Source of the DNA: an uncultured Thiotrichales bacterium
Lineage (GTDB): Bacteria; Pseudomonadota; Gammaproteobacteria; CAZUMV01
DNA length: 32,158 nt
NCBI GenBank assembly: GCA_938041655.1
Contig: CALISW010000256.1
Location: 1-32,158, forward strand
Direction: 5' to 3'
This document shows positions 1-10,101 of the stretch, in pieces. Under the pieces are notes generated by a model. The model was not told where the DNA came from, searched no databases, and saw only the letters and a program-made list of their open reading frames with translations. How positions within the stretch are numbered: the stretch's first letter is position 1; every line of letters starts with the position of its first letter. The translations under genes were made by a program, and so were the position numbers.

Positions 1-220
1 TGTCGCCCCCAGTCAGGACTAGCCACGGTCTTGTGTAAATGACCGACCATCAGAGGGCACAAGCACCACACTGGGGTCGGCTAGCAGGGTTTATGCCGCT
101 AGAGCGTAGTTATCGTCGTTAGCAACTATAACAATTACAGCAGGATAGTTTACGAGGCTCCGCTGTCACCTCGGCATGCACCTAAAGTTTCATAATCCAC
201 GTCGAAGCCAGGACACCCCC
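1..220 (-). ncRNA. ssrA: tmRNA (transfer-messenger RNA), 5' portion; 3' portion lies beyond the window start
   Basis: The reverse complement begins GGGGGTGTCCTGGCTTCGACG (tmRNA 5' acceptor/D-arm consensus, cf. E. coli GGGGCTGATTCTGGATTCGACG). It continues with GGTGCATGCCGAGG and GCCTCGTAAA as in E. coli ssrA, then GCT AAC GAC GAT AAC TAC GCT CTA GCG GCA TAA (ANDDNYALAA-stop). Confidence 0.96.
91..123 (-). other. tmRNA tag-peptide reading frame ANDDNYALAA* (proteolysis tag)
   Basis: Direct translation of the reverse complement of 91-123; matches the ANDENYALAA pattern with one D-for-E difference. Confidence 0.95.
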
Positions 221-337
221 GTATTCTTCGTACTACTCTAGAATGATTCATATTCTACGCTTAGATGGCGGTTATGCGTAGGCTTTTCAAGGCCCTGAGG
301 GTATTATTGCGACGAATACAGCACGGAATCACTGGCA

Positions 338-784
338 TTGGCCTCAAGTAAGATAAAAAAGACAAAACTGCGTGTTGGCAGGACAGAATGGGCTGCCTTG
401 CCGGAGCTGGGTATTAACAAGATTAAGGCCAAGATTGATACTGGCGCTTGGACGTCTTCGTTGCATGCAATGGATATTGAGCCTTATAAAACGCGGTGGG
501 GTCTGTTTGTGCGTTTTAAAACTGTGCCGCTGTCACGTAACTCAATCTCGTGTCGAGCGAGAGTTGTAGATGAGCGTGAGGTGACCAGTTCTGTTGGTGA
601 ATCGGAGTTGCGTTATGTCATAGAAACAGACGTTGTATTCGGTGAGAAGAGTTTGCCGATTGAGGTTACTTTGTCGAATCGGTCAAACATGAAATATAGG
701 ATGTTGTTGGGGCGTGCAGCTATGAAAGGAAAAATAATTGTTGACCCAAACAAGAATGAGTTATTAGGTCTGCCGAAAGCGTAA
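338..784 (+). CDS. RimB-like protein of the 'putative ATP-dependent zinc protease' family (retropepsin-like DTGA motif); TTG start as given by the ORF track
   Basis: [32 protein letters not shown] motif; directly upstream of rimK. Start codon uncertain (TTG, weak RBS). Confidence 0.85.
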   Translation: MASSKIKKTKLRVGRTEWAALPELGINKIKAKIDTGAWTSSLHAMDIEPYKTRWGLFVRFKTVPLSRNSISCRARVVDEREVTSSVGESELRYVIETDVVFGEKSLPIEVTLSNRSNMKYRMLLGRAAMKGKIIVDPNKNELLGLPKA

Positions 785-794
785 GGATGATCAA

Positions 795-1706
795 ATGAAG
801 ATTGCAATTTTATCTCGAGACAAAAATTTATATTCAACACGTCGTTTGCGTGAAGCGGCTCTTGAGCGTGGTCACTATGTTCATGTGCTCGACCACTTGC
901 GCTGTTTTATGGATATCACATCAGAGAAGCCGAGTATTCATTATCAAGAGCGTGAATATGTTGGTACTGACTTTGATGCGGTTATACCAAGAATAGGAAC
1001 CTCGGTTACTTTTTATGGTTGTGCTGTGGTGCGTCAGTTTGAAGTGATGAATATTTATAGTGTTAATGAGTCGGTAGCGATCACACGTTCACGTGATAAG
1101 TTGCGTTCATTGCAGTTGTTGTCTCGTAAAGGTCTGGGTTTGCCGACTACGACTTTCGCCCACTCGCCGCATGACCTTGATCAGGTTATTGAGGAGGTGG
1201 GTGGTGCGCCTCTGGTCATCAAGTTATTAGAAGGTACGCAAGGTAAAGGTGTTGTACTTGCTGAGACTAAAAAAGCGGCCGAGAGTGTTATTCAGGCGTT
1301 CATGGAATTGAAAGCCGATATTCTGGTGCAGGAGTTTATTAAAGAAGCGAACGGTGAAGACATTCGTGCCTTTGTGGTGGGTAAGCGGGTTATCGCGGCG
1401 ATGAAGCGTACTGCTCCCGAGGGGGAATTTCGTTCTAACTTGCATCGTGGTGGTACGGCAGAGTTGGTCAAGCTCACGCCGCAAGAACGAGAGGCGGCAG
1501 TTAAATCGGCCCGCGCGATGGGCTTGAATATTGCCGGTGTTGATATGCTGCGTTCAGATCGTGGCCCCTTGATTATGGAGGTAAACTCTTCACCTGGTTT
1601 ACAAGGGATTGAATCGGCAACGGGTAAAGATGTTGCTGGTATGATCATTGAATTCATAGAAAAGAACGCTCGACCTTACAGGACTAAAACCAGTGGCAAA
1701 GGCTAA
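795..1706 (+). CDS. rimK: Ribosomal protein S6--L-glutamate ligase RimK (ATP-grasp)
   Basis: [22 protein letters not shown] start, ATP-grasp motifs ([34 protein letters not shown]). Confidence 0.95.
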   Translation: MKIAILSRDKNLYSTRRLREAALERGHYVHVLDHLRCFMDITSEKPSIHYQEREYVGTDFDAVIPRIGTSVTFYGCAVVRQFEVMNIYSVNESVAITRSRDKLRSLQLLSRKGLGLPTTTFAHSPHDLDQVIEEVGGAPLVIKLLEGTQGKGVVLAETKKAAESVIQAFMELKADILVQEFIKEANGEDIRAFVVGKRVIAAMKRTAPEGEFRSNLHRGGTAELVKLTPQEREAAVKSARAMGLNIAGVDMLRSDRGPLIMEVNSSPGLQGIESATGKDVAGMIIEFIEKNARPYRTKTSGKG

Positions 1707-2733
1707 GAATTTTAAAATAGGTGGTGAAACGGTTGCTCCCGGCACCACTAAAATTGTGCGGCTGGAATTACCGAAGCTGTACACCATGCGTGCCTCTCCG
1801 GAAATGTCGGTGCATGTAATTAATGGTGCGAAACCCGGTCCCAAAATGTTCATTTGTGCCGCTATTCACGGTGATGAACTGAACGGTGTTGAGATGATCC
1901 GTCAACTGTTATCAAAGCTCGATCCAGATGAGGTGAGTGGTACGCTGGTAGCGATTCCGGTGGTGAATATTTTTGGTATTGTGCAGTACTCGCGTTACTT
2001 GCCTGATGGTCGTGATTTGAATCGTTCCTTCCCGGGTTCTCGACGTGGTTCTCTGGCCTCACGTTTGGCATATGAGTTTTTCACCGAGATAGTCGAGCAG
2101 TGCGATTACGGTATTGATCTGCACACCGGAGGAGGGCACCGAGCCAACTTGCCTCAGATTCGTGCCAATCTTGATGATCCGGAGACCTTGCATTTGGCGA
2201 AAGCATTTGGTGTGCCGGTACTCATGAATTCAAAAGGAACTGACGGTACTTTGCGTGAAGCTGCATTAAAGGCTGATGTGAAGATACTTCTCTATGAAGC
2301 TGGCGCCGCACTTCGGTTTGATGAGTTTTCTATCAAAGCTGGCGTGCTGGGCATGCGATCCGTGATGCAATTGGTAAACATGTTACCTGGTGAACCTGAG
2401 TTAAAGTCTGAGCCCTATATCGCCAAAGCGTCACGTTGGGTGCGTGCTACCGAGAGTGGGATATTCCACAGTACGGTTGAAATGGGTGATCGGGTGGCGA
2501 AAAAAGGTGTAGTGGGTTACATCACTAATCCATCGGATTGTTTCACCGATGAGCGCCATGAGATTGCCTCACCTGCAGAGGGTGTAGTGATCGGTTTAAC
2601 CTTGATTCCACTAGTAAATGAAGGTGATGCGCTACTGCATATAGCGTTGTTTTCAGACAGCGAAGAAGTTGCCGAAGAGGTGGATGATTTTCATAGTGCT
2701 TTATTGACAGAAGATCACCCCGCGAAGGTGTGA
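1693..2733 (+). CDS. Succinylglutamate desuccinylase/aspartoacylase family (M14-like) protein; GTG start overlapping rimK by 14 bp
   Basis: Zn-binding motifs [10 protein letters not shown] and [17 protein letters not shown]; genomic link with rimK. Confidence 0.9.
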   Translation: MAKAKNFKIGGETVAPGTTKIVRLELPKLYTMRASPEMSVHVINGAKPGPKMFICAAIHGDELNGVEMIRQLLSKLDPDEVSGTLVAIPVVNIFGIVQYSRYLPDGRDLNRSFPGSRRGSLASRLAYEFFTEIVEQCDYGIDLHTGGGHRANLPQIRANLDDPETLHLAKAFGVPVLMNSKGTDGTLREAALKADVKILLYEAGAALRFDEFSIKAGVLGMRSVMQLVNMLPGEPELKSEPYIAKASRWVRATESGIFHSTVEMGDRVAKKGVVGYITNPSDCFTDERHEIASPAEGVVIGLTLIPLVNEGDALLHIALFSDSEEVAEEVDDFHSALLTEDHPAKV

Positions 2734-2791
2734 TTTTGTTGCTGTCAGGGGTATGATACGCGCCTGCATTTAATGCCTATCAGGGACGACT

Positions 2792-5700
2792 ATGTTAACC
2801 ATACCCGGTAGTCAGGCACTGTCTGATTTCCGCCTCAAACGACTATTCGATGAGGTTGTGAAAAGTGTACCCGAAGTCTTTGAAATCAATTCAATTTTTA
2901 TTCACTTTGTGGATCTTGAGCGCGAGCTGGCGCCTGTTGAAAACACTAAACTTTCCAAATTACTGATTGAATCCGGGCGTGCCGAGCTTGAAATCCCTGA
3001 AGGCAATCAATTCCTGATAACGCCCAGACCGGGTACCATTTCACCGTGGTCGAGTAAATCTACCGATATTGCCCATAACGCCGGTCTGGATGTGGTCAAA
3101 CGCATTGAGCGCGGGATCTTGCTGGCGATGCAAACCGATGAAGAACTCACCGAGCAACAGCGCAGCCTGATTTCTAGCATGATTCATGATCGTATGACTG
3201 AAAACGTATTCAGTTCATTGGATGAAGCGTCCGTATTGTTTCAGGAAGAGCAGCCCAGAGCGTTGCAAACCATTAATTTGGGTAATGATGCAACCGCCGC
3301 TTTGAACGAGGCGAATCAATCACTGGGTTTGGCATTATCTGCCGATGAGATTGAGTATTTAGTTGAGAATTATGCGGAACTGGGAAGAGATCCGACTGAT
3401 GTCGAGTTGATGATGTTTGCCCAGGCTAATTCAGAGCACTGTCGGCATAAAATATTTAATGCTGATTTCACTGTTGATGGTGAAGTCGCAGAGCGCTCGT
3501 TATTCAGTATGATTCGCAACACCCATGAGTTGCATAGTGATGGTGTGTTATCGGCTTATCATGATAATGCCGCGGTGTTGCAAGGGCCCGCAGCAAAAGT
3601 ATTCGCGCCTGATCCCGCAACCCACACTTATGCAGAACAGCGTGTGCATGCCAACCTGGTGATCAAGGTTGAAACGCATAATCATCCAACCGCAATCTCG
3701 CCCTTTGCCGGTGCAGCAACCGGCTCTGGTGGTGAGATCAGAGACGAAGGAGCAACCGGCATTGGCTCGCGCCCGAAAGCGGGGCTAACAGGGTTCTCTG
3801 TTTCTAACTTGCGCATACCCGGGTTTGAACAAGCCTGGGAAACCGATCATGGTAAACCTGATCGCATTGTCAGCGCGCGAGATATTATGTTGGAAGGCCC
3901 AATCGGTGGTGCTGCTTTTAACAATGAATTTGGTCGGCCCGGCTTATGTGGTTATTTTAGAACCTTCGAAGAAATCGTGCCTTCGGAAAACGGGCAAGCA
4001 TTACGAGGCTACCACAAGCCCATCATGATCGCGGGTGGTGTTGGCAGTATTCGTTCTAAACACGTTGATAAGAAAACACTGCCCGAAGGAACACCAATCT
4101 TTATTCTGGGTGGTCCTGCCATGCTGATCGGTCTCGGTGGTGGTGCAGCGTCTTCCATGACCAGCGGAGCGAGTGCGGAAGATCTGGATTTTGCATCGGT
4201 GCAACGCGGTAATCCTGAGATGCAACGACGTTGTCAGGAAGTTATTAACGTCTGTACCTCGCTTGGTGATAATAACCCCATACTCTCAATACATGATATT
4301 GGCGCTGGTGGGCTATCTAATGCGGTGCCTGAAATTATTCATGATGCGGATCGCGGTGGTCACTTCGAATTGCGAGAAGTGCATAGCGCTGAAACCGGTA
4401 TGTCGCCAATGGAGATCTGGTGCAACGAGTCGCAAGAGCGATATGTGCTCGCGATAGATGTTAACAAGATTGAAGAGTTTGAAGCATTTTGTGCGCGTGA
4501 GCGTTGCCCGGTAGCGGCAATCGGTACAGTTACCAGTGTGGAACAATTGCGTCTGGATGATGAGTTATTGGAGTCACAACCAGTAGACATTCCAATGGAT
4601 GTGCTATTCGGCAAGCCACCCAAGATGAGTCGTGATGTGAAACGTGTGCATCCCCACTTTAAATCATTCTCGACTAAAGATATTGACCTGCGTGAAGCGA
4701 TTGAGCGCGTGCTGCGCTTACCCACAGTCGCGTCGAAACGTTTTCTAATTACCATTGGTGATCGATCCGTTACCGGTCTGGTTGCGCGTGATCAAATGGT
4801 GGGGCCGTGGCAGGTACCGGTTGCTGATGTGGCAGTAACCCTCAGTGATTATGAAGGCTATACCGGTGAAGCTATGGCTATGGGTGAAAGAACACCGATT
4901 GCATTACTGGATGGTCCTGCGTCAGGCCGTATGGCGGTTGCCGAAGCGGTAACTAATTTGGCTGCAGCTCGTATCGATAACTTAAAAGATATCAAACTCT
5001 CCGCTAACTGGATGGCAGCAGCAGGTCATAGCGGCGAGGATGCATGCCTCTATGACACCGTCAAAGCTGTGGGTATGGAGTTTTGTGCTGAACTGGGACT
5101 GACTATTCCAGTGGGTAAAGACTCATTGTCGATGAAAACTGTGTGGAAAGATGGCGATGAAGATCGCGAGATGGCAGCACCAATGTCTCTTATTATTTCA
5201 GCCTTCGCGCCGGTGGTTGACGCACGCAAAACGCTAACGCCGCAACTCAATACCAGTGTCGAAGACAGTCGTTTGATTTTGATTGATTTGGGAGAGGGTA
5301 AGAATCGCCTTGGTGGTTCCTGTCTTGGTCAAGTTTATAAGAAGCTGGGTGATGAGCCTGCTGATCTTGATGATCCGCAAAAACTTAAACAGTTTTTTAA
5401 TAGTATTCAATCTCTGAATGAACGGGGAAAAATACTGGCCTATCATGATCGCTCAGATGGTGGTTTGTTTGTCACTATTTCTGAAATGGCATTTGCGGGC
5501 CGCGCTGGTGCCGAGGTTGATCTAGGTTGTGATGAAGAGCGTGTGTTAGACGCGTTGTTCAGTGAAGAGTGCGGTGCCGTGATTCAGGTCAAGCAAGAAG
5601 AAGTGGAAAACGTCATGGCCACCCTGACCAAACATGGCCTGGAAGAATGTAGCAGAGTGATTGGTAAGGTCAGTACCGACGAGCGCGTTACCATCAATAA

Positions 5701-6679
5701 TGGTAAGCAGGTGGTGTACAGCAAAGGCCGTGCTGACCTGCACAGTATCTGGGCTGAAACCAGCTATCACATGCAAGCCTTGCGAGATAACCCGCAGTGC
5801 GCTGCCGAAGAGCATGAGCAGATCAAGGTTGATCGCTATGGTATGAAGCCGCAAGTAGGTTTTGATGCGCAACTGGATATCGCGGCGCCTTATATAAAGT
5901 CAGGCGTGCGACCCAGAATTGCGATATTGCGTGAGCAAGGTGTCAATTCACAAGTTGAGATGGCGGCGGCATTTCATAAGGCAGGCTTTGAGTCGGTTGA
6001 TGTACACATGACTGATATCCTGTCTGGGCTCGATGATTTAAGTTCCTATAAAGGCCTGGTAGGTTGCGGCGGTTTTTCTTATGGCGATGTCCTGGGTGCA
6101 GGTGGAGGGTGGGCTAAAACCATTTTGCACAACAATAAAGCGCGTGACAGGTTCGCCGAATTTTTTCATCGCGACGATGTGTTTGGCCTGGGTGTGTGTA
6201 ACGGCTGCCAAATGTTTTCTCAGCTCCGTGAGTTGATTCCGGGCAGCAACCACTGGCCGTATTTCAGGCGCAATACCTCAGAGCAGTTTGAAGGGCGTCT
6301 CAGTATGGTCGAAATATTGCCATCACCCTCAATTTTCTTTAATGAGATGCAAGGTTCACACATACCTATTGCTGTCTCTCATGGCGAAGGTAGGGCGGTG
6401 TTTACTGATGTTACCCCTGAGGCGGTGACCAAAGCTGGTCTGGTCTCAATGCGCTTTATCAATACCTTTGGTCACGAAACAGTGGCTTATCCTGATAACC
6501 CCAATGGATCTCCTATGGGAATTACGGGTCTAACCACTGAAGATGGTCGTTTTACCATTATGATGCCTCATCCCGAACGGGTCTTCAGGACTATACAAAT
6601 GTCATGGCATCCTTCGGATTGGGGTGAAGACAGTCCGTGGATGAGAATGTTTAGAAACGCACGAGTATGGATAGATTAA
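2792..6679 (+). CDS. purL: Phosphoribosylformylglycinamidine synthase (single-chain, with C-terminal glutaminase domain)
   Basis: 1295 aa; [59 protein letters not shown] glutaminase Cys motif, MPHPERVFR. Confidence 0.98.
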   Translation: MLTIPGSQALSDFRLKRLFDEVVKSVPEVFEINSIFIHFVDLERELAPVENTKLSKLLIESGRAELEIPEGNQFLITPRPGTISPWSSKSTDIAHNAGLDVVKRIERGILLAMQTDEELTEQQRSLISSMIHDRMTENVFSSLDEASVLFQEEQPRALQTINLGNDATAALNEANQSLGLALSADEIEYLVENYAELGRDPTDVELMMFAQANSEHCRHKIFNADFTVDGEVAERSLFSMIRNTHELHSDGVLSAYHDNAAVLQGPAAKVFAPDPATHTYAEQRVHANLVIKVETHNHPTAISPFAGAATGSGGEIRDEGATGIGSRPKAGLTGFSVSNLRIPGFEQAWETDHGKPDRIVSARDIMLEGPIGGAAFNNEFGRPGLCGYFRTFEEIVPSENGQALRGYHKPIMIAGGVGSIRSKHVDKKTLPEGTPIFILGGPAMLIGLGGGAASSMTSGASAEDLDFASVQRGNPEMQRRCQEVINVCTSLGDNNPILSIHDIGAGGLSNAVPEIIHDADRGGHFELREVHSAETGMSPMEIWCNESQERYVLAIDVNKIEEFEAFCARERCPVAAIGTVTSVEQLRLDDELLESQPVDIPMDVLFGKPPKMSRDVKRVHPHFKSFSTKDIDLREAIERVLRLPTVASKRFLITIGDRSVTGLVARDQMVGPWQVPVADVAVTLSDYEGYTGEAMAMGERTPIALLDGPASGRMAVAEAVTNLAAARIDNLKDIKLSANWMAAAGHSGEDACLYDTVKAVGMEFCAELGLTIPVGKDSLSMKTVWKDGDEDREMAAPMSLIISAFAPVVDARKTLTPQLNTSVEDSRLILIDLGEGKNRLGGSCLGQVYKKLGDEPADLDDPQKLKQFFNSIQSLNERGKILAYHDRSDGGLFVTISEMAFAGRAGAEVDLGCDEERVLDALFSEECGAVIQVKQEEVENVMATLTKHGLEECSRVIGKVSTDERVTINNGKQVVYSKGRADLHSIWAETSYHMQALRDNPQCAAEEHEQIKVDRYGMKPQVGFDAQLDIAAPYIKSGVRPRIAILREQGVNSQVEMAAAFHKAGFESVDVHMTDILSGLDDLSSYKGLVGCGGFSYGDVLGAGGGWAKTILHNNKARDRFAEFFHRDDVFGLGVCNGCQMFSQLRELIPGSNHWPYFRRNTSEQFEGRLSMVEILPSPSIFFNEMQGSHIPIAVSHGEGRAVFTDVTPEAVTKAGLVSMRFINTFGHETVAYPDNPNGSPMGITGLTTEDGRFTIMMPHPERVFRTIQMSWHPSDWGEDSPWMRMFRNARVWID

Positions 6680-7101
6680 TGAAAATTTTACTAACGATAT
6701 TTTTGATAATGATGTTGTCTGCTTGTGAAACGCAAGTAGCAGAGCCCGAGCAGCAGCAGAGTCTTAACAGTAACAGTGAACAACAGCAGCAAAAAGCTGT
6801 CGTAGCTAAAGCAAGTATCTTTTGCGATGAGCTCAATGGCCAAACCTGGGAGTCGGTCGATCAGCTTGATGCAGGTCGTTCTGTTAATGGTATGGCAAAG
6901 ATGCATTGGAAGCTCGGGTTTGAAAATGGACAGTTTCGTTGGCGTTATGCTGATGTGGTTGAGATGGGTACTTATGCTTGTGATGCCAATACATTGTCAT
7001 TAACGAGTTCTATGAAAGACCCGCGAGCAACAGGCAGTTTTAATACCGAATTGTCTGAGCTGGTTATTAATAACGTGAGATATGTTTTACAAACTGAATA
7101 A
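6679..7101 (+). CDS. Small predicted lipoprotein with META-like/unknown C-terminal domain (start taken at the TAATG overlap with purL rather than at 6667)
   Basis: [19 protein letters not shown]: signal peptide with LSAC lipobox; ATG overlaps the purL stop. Confidence 0.75.
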   Translation: MKILLTIFLIMMLSACETQVAEPEQQQSLNSNSEQQQQKAVVAKASIFCDELNGQTWESVDQLDAGRSVNGMAKMHWKLGFENGQFRWRYADVVEMGTYACDANTLSLTSSMKDPRATGSFNTELSELVINNVRYVLQTE

Positions 7102-7807
7102 TACTTCTAGTCTGTGCGCCACCATCATATTACTGATGGTCGTTGTGCATCAACCTCTGTTTGCTCAGGCTGAGCAAGCGTGTTTAATTAAAGGCCAAAC
7201 ACTAGCCGGCGAAGAAATTACTGACTGTGTAATCAATGTTGGTATTGATCAACAAAAGGATTTGGCCAAGTTTTGTTTTGATTACACAGAATTACGCTCT
7301 TCTTTTGTGCGTAACCCGGAACCCAGGATTGTGTATATGGCCGTTTGCCCGCTTGCAGAGCAAGCGCAATGTGACCGTCCTGCTGATGAAAATGTCCAGG
7401 TATTGTTTTACGACAGAACCCCGTCACAGCTAGCACTTGAGCAAGAGTATTGTGGTTTGCTGGCTGGTGAGTGGTCTGATCAATACACAGCAGAGAAAAA
7501 TCCGATTGGTGCTATCGACGAGCGTTACAACCTTTGTAACTATCTTGAAGGTAAGTCTTTCGTCTCCTTGCAGCGTTTTACCTATGGCTTGTCTTTGCTC
7601 TCCTACCATTGGAAACTGGAGTTTAATGCCGGCAAGTTGATGTGGCGTAAAAGTGGAGATCAAACCGAGCTGGCAGGGTATCGATGTAAAGGCGGAGAGA
7701 TCACCGTCAAATCACTGGAGACGGGTGATGAATATCAGCTGGATGCCAGTATCTATTCAAATTCAGTGACTTTTGATGGTGTGGCGTACGACCAAAGCAG
7801 TCGATAA
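7082..7807 (+). CDS. Exported protein of unknown function; C-terminal domain paralogous to the upstream lipoprotein
   Basis: Hydrophobic signal sequence (IILLMVVVHQPLFAQA); C-terminal CNYLEGKSFVSLQR...HWKLEFNAGKLMWR...GYRC resembles CDELNGQTWESVDQ...HWKLGFENGQFRWR...TYAC in the upstream protein. Confidence 0.75.
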   Translation: MFYKLNNTSSLCATIILLMVVVHQPLFAQAEQACLIKGQTLAGEEITDCVINVGIDQQKDLAKFCFDYTELRSSFVRNPEPRIVYMAVCPLAEQAQCDRPADENVQVLFYDRTPSQLALEQEYCGLLAGEWSDQYTAEKNPIGAIDERYNLCNYLEGKSFVSLQRFTYGLSLLSYHWKLEFNAGKLMWRKSGDQTELAGYRCKGGEITVKSLETGDEYQLDASIYSNSVTFDGVAYDQSSR

Positions 7808-7878
7808 TCTTTAATTATTGTTTCAGTATACCGTTCATTCACTATTAATTACCGTTCGTAAGAAGTCCTCGCAAGTGT

Positions 7879-9657
7879 GTGATTAGTAACACATTTGACT
7901 GTAAATCACTTGGCTATGCTTGGCGTATGGCTACCATGATATGCAATGAAGCTCTGGCGCAAGCTGCTGAGCACAACAAGATTTTCACCTACCTCCAGTC
8001 ACAATTGCCTGAAAGCGTTGTCGTTTGGCACAAAGTGCCTTTCGGTGAGAACGGGTATGTACCTGACTATGTGATTCTGCATCCCAATTTCGGTTTGTTG
8101 ATATTGGTAGAGAAGCAGTGGGATTTTGATTTTCTCTGTTCTGAAGAGTTTGAGCATCAGGTTATTGGAAATCCAAGTCTGGTTGCAAAAACCTATGCCA
8201 GAGCGATACGTGCTAATTTTAAAAATGACCCTGTACTCAGCTGTTGTCACGATGGAGGCATGCTACCTATTCAGAGCGCGCTTTTATTACCGCAGTTGAG
8301 TCGAGCAGAATTTGATCAGTCACCTCTGACTGCTTTGATAGATCCAGAAAGCGTGATCTGCGCAGAGTCCCTAGAAACCAATACACATTCAAACGACAAC
8401 ATAGTTGAACGCTTTTTTCAAAAGCGATTATTTTCTGTCATGTCAGCTCGATTGTTTGATCGAATTCGCTGGCATTGTTTTCCGAATTTACGCATTAACG
8501 AGCACGTGGTTGCAGAAGACGGCAGTATTAATGTGCTTGATTTACAAAAAGAACAGCACTTGCATAATCCGACTGCTTCCGTCCATTACATTCATGGTGT
8601 TTCTGGTTCTGGTAAAACAACGTTATTGTTGCATCGTTGCAAGCGCATCAAAGACGCACAAAAAACGGCGTTGGTGTTGTGTTACAACAACGTCCTCGCA
8701 TCAGAGTTAAAATTTAAAATATCGTTGCTAAAGCTTGATACTGCGATTGATGTCATGAGCCTTGAGAGTTGGTGTCGCTCCGTCTTGAAGCGTGCGGATC
8801 TTTCCTCGCAGATTCGGCGCAGACTCGAAAAGAGTGATCGCCTCGAACGCTTGATGGAAATGGTGATCGATGGTTATAACAACGACAAGATAAAAACATT
8901 TGCTTACGATGCAGTCATGATAGACGAGGCGCACGATTTTAATCAGGATTGGTTAAATACCGTTGAACAATTAAGCGCCGGTGCAAGCCAATATTATTTT
9001 TATGACTCAGCACAAGGCAGCAGGTTGGCGATGCCCGAGCAATTGTCGGAGCAAACTGAAATACTGGAGCTGGAGCAGAATTATCGCAATTCGGCTCAGA
9101 TCATTGAGTTGGCGCGTGAATTTGCAGAAGACAAAAAGCTGATGCCGGAGCAAGCGACAGACAAGCTGCTCTCGATAAATAGTAGTGACAAAGAAGGCGA
9201 CTTGCCTGAGTTAATCAGAAAGCAGAGTTTGCATGCCGAAATAGACTACATGCTGGAACGCCTTAACGAATATAACCAAAATGGTTTGCAGTGGAACCGG
9301 ATGGCGATTATTTGTCGCTCAGTAGAAATAGGGCAGATGATAGAGAACTGTCAAGCAGATACAGATATACCATTGGATTTAATGTTGCACGAAGATGTCC
9401 TTTACCATCCACAGAGTAACGCGGTTAAAGTACTGTCACTTGAGCAGGCTAAAGGTCTGGAGTTTGATGTGGTTGTCATGCCTGGACTTGGTCATATCGG
9501 CAAGCAACAGAATACGTATGTAGAAGACTTGCAGCTGATCTATATGGGTATGACTCGAGCATCTCAGCATTTGATCATGAGCTATCATCGTCACACACCA
9601 TTTGTTGCCAGAATTAAAAATCTTACGGCGGCTAACCGAGTTACTCTCTCAGCCTAG
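7879..9657 (+). CDS. SF1 (UvrD/Rep-like) helicase with NERD-like N-terminal region; GTG at 7879 or ATG at 7927
   Basis: Walker A HGVSGSGKTTLLLHR, Walker B VMIDEAHDF, LEQNYRNSAQI, VKVLSLEQAKGLEFDVVVMPG, YMGMTRASQHL; N-terminal LPESVVVWHKVP...VPDYVILHPNFGLLILVEKQW is NERD-like. Confidence 0.85.
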   Translation: MISNTFDCKSLGYAWRMATMICNEALAQAAEHNKIFTYLQSQLPESVVVWHKVPFGENGYVPDYVILHPNFGLLILVEKQWDFDFLCSEEFEHQVIGNPSLVAKTYARAIRANFKNDPVLSCCHDGGMLPIQSALLLPQLSRAEFDQSPLTALIDPESVICAESLETNTHSNDNIVERFFQKRLFSVMSARLFDRIRWHCFPNLRINEHVVAEDGSINVLDLQKEQHLHNPTASVHYIHGVSGSGKTTLLLHRCKRIKDAQKTALVLCYNNVLASELKFKISLLKLDTAIDVMSLESWCRSVLKRADLSSQIRRRLEKSDRLERLMEMVIDGYNNDKIKTFAYDAVMIDEAHDFNQDWLNTVEQLSAGASQYYFYDSAQGSRLAMPEQLSEQTEILELEQNYRNSAQIIELAREFAEDKKLMPEQATDKLLSINSSDKEGDLPELIRKQSLHAEIDYMLERLNEYNQNGLQWNRMAIICRSVEIGQMIENCQADTDIPLDLMLHEDVLYHPQSNAVKVLSLEQAKGLEFDVVVMPGLGHIGKQQNTYVEDLQLIYMGMTRASQHLIMSYHRHTPFVARIKNLTAANRVTLSA

Positions 9658-9705
9658 TGTTAAAGTTTTCTTGAAAATAGAGTCGTAAGCTTGCACTATT
9701 CGTGT

Positions 9706-10089
9706 ATGAAAAATACACATGTTATTGATGTTCTCGACCGCTGGGCCTCAGGCATAAATACTGCTGAATATTCTTCTGTTGTAGCTATGTATGCAGAAGA
9801 AGCAAGTCTGTTACCCACTTTTTCCAGTCAGGCCTGTCATTCAACAACTGACATACAAAACTATTTCACCGGTGTGTCTAAAAATGACAAGGTTACTGTA
9901 AGCTTTGATCAGGAGAGTCTGCAATTTGAGTCGTTGAGCGAGGACTGCAGTCTGGTCACAGGGCTCTATGATTGGGTGATAATTTCAGATGGCGTCAGCA
10001 AAGAAGTTCATGCGCGTTTCAGCTTTGTAATCAATGCCAGTGATAAGAGCCCGATCACACATCAACATTCATCAGTCGTGCCGGCGTAA
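9706..10089 (+). CDS. SnoaL/NTF2-like (SgcJ/EcaC or DUF4440-type) protein; ATG at 9706 preferred over TTG at 9691
   Basis: VIDVLDRWASGINTAEYSSVVAMYAEEASLLPTFS... typical NTF2-like N-terminus; C-terminal HARFSFVI. Confidence 0.7.
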   Translation: MKNTHVIDVLDRWASGINTAEYSSVVAMYAEEASLLPTFSSQACHSTTDIQNYFTGVSKNDKVTVSFDQESLQFESLSEDCSLVTGLYDWVIISDGVSKEVHARFSFVINASDKSPITHQHSSVVPA

Positions 10090-10101
10090 ACACAGATTTA
10101 C

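Noticed and set aside
1-337. Initial impression that the first ~330 bp were random or artefactual contig-end sequence
   Set aside because: The reverse complement of 1-220 is a clear tmRNA 5' half with a readable tag peptide; only ~220-337 remains as ordinary intergenic/promoter DNA.
3825-5872. Many 60-130 aa ORFs antisense or out-of-frame within purL (and similar shadows elsewhere)
   Set aside because: Embedded in an intact, strongly recognisable CDS; composition is that of frame-shadow translations.
6740-6800. CAG/CAA-rich simple repeat
   Set aside because: It is a short Gln/Ser-rich linker after the lipobox of the small lipoprotein; not a repeat array or CRISPR.
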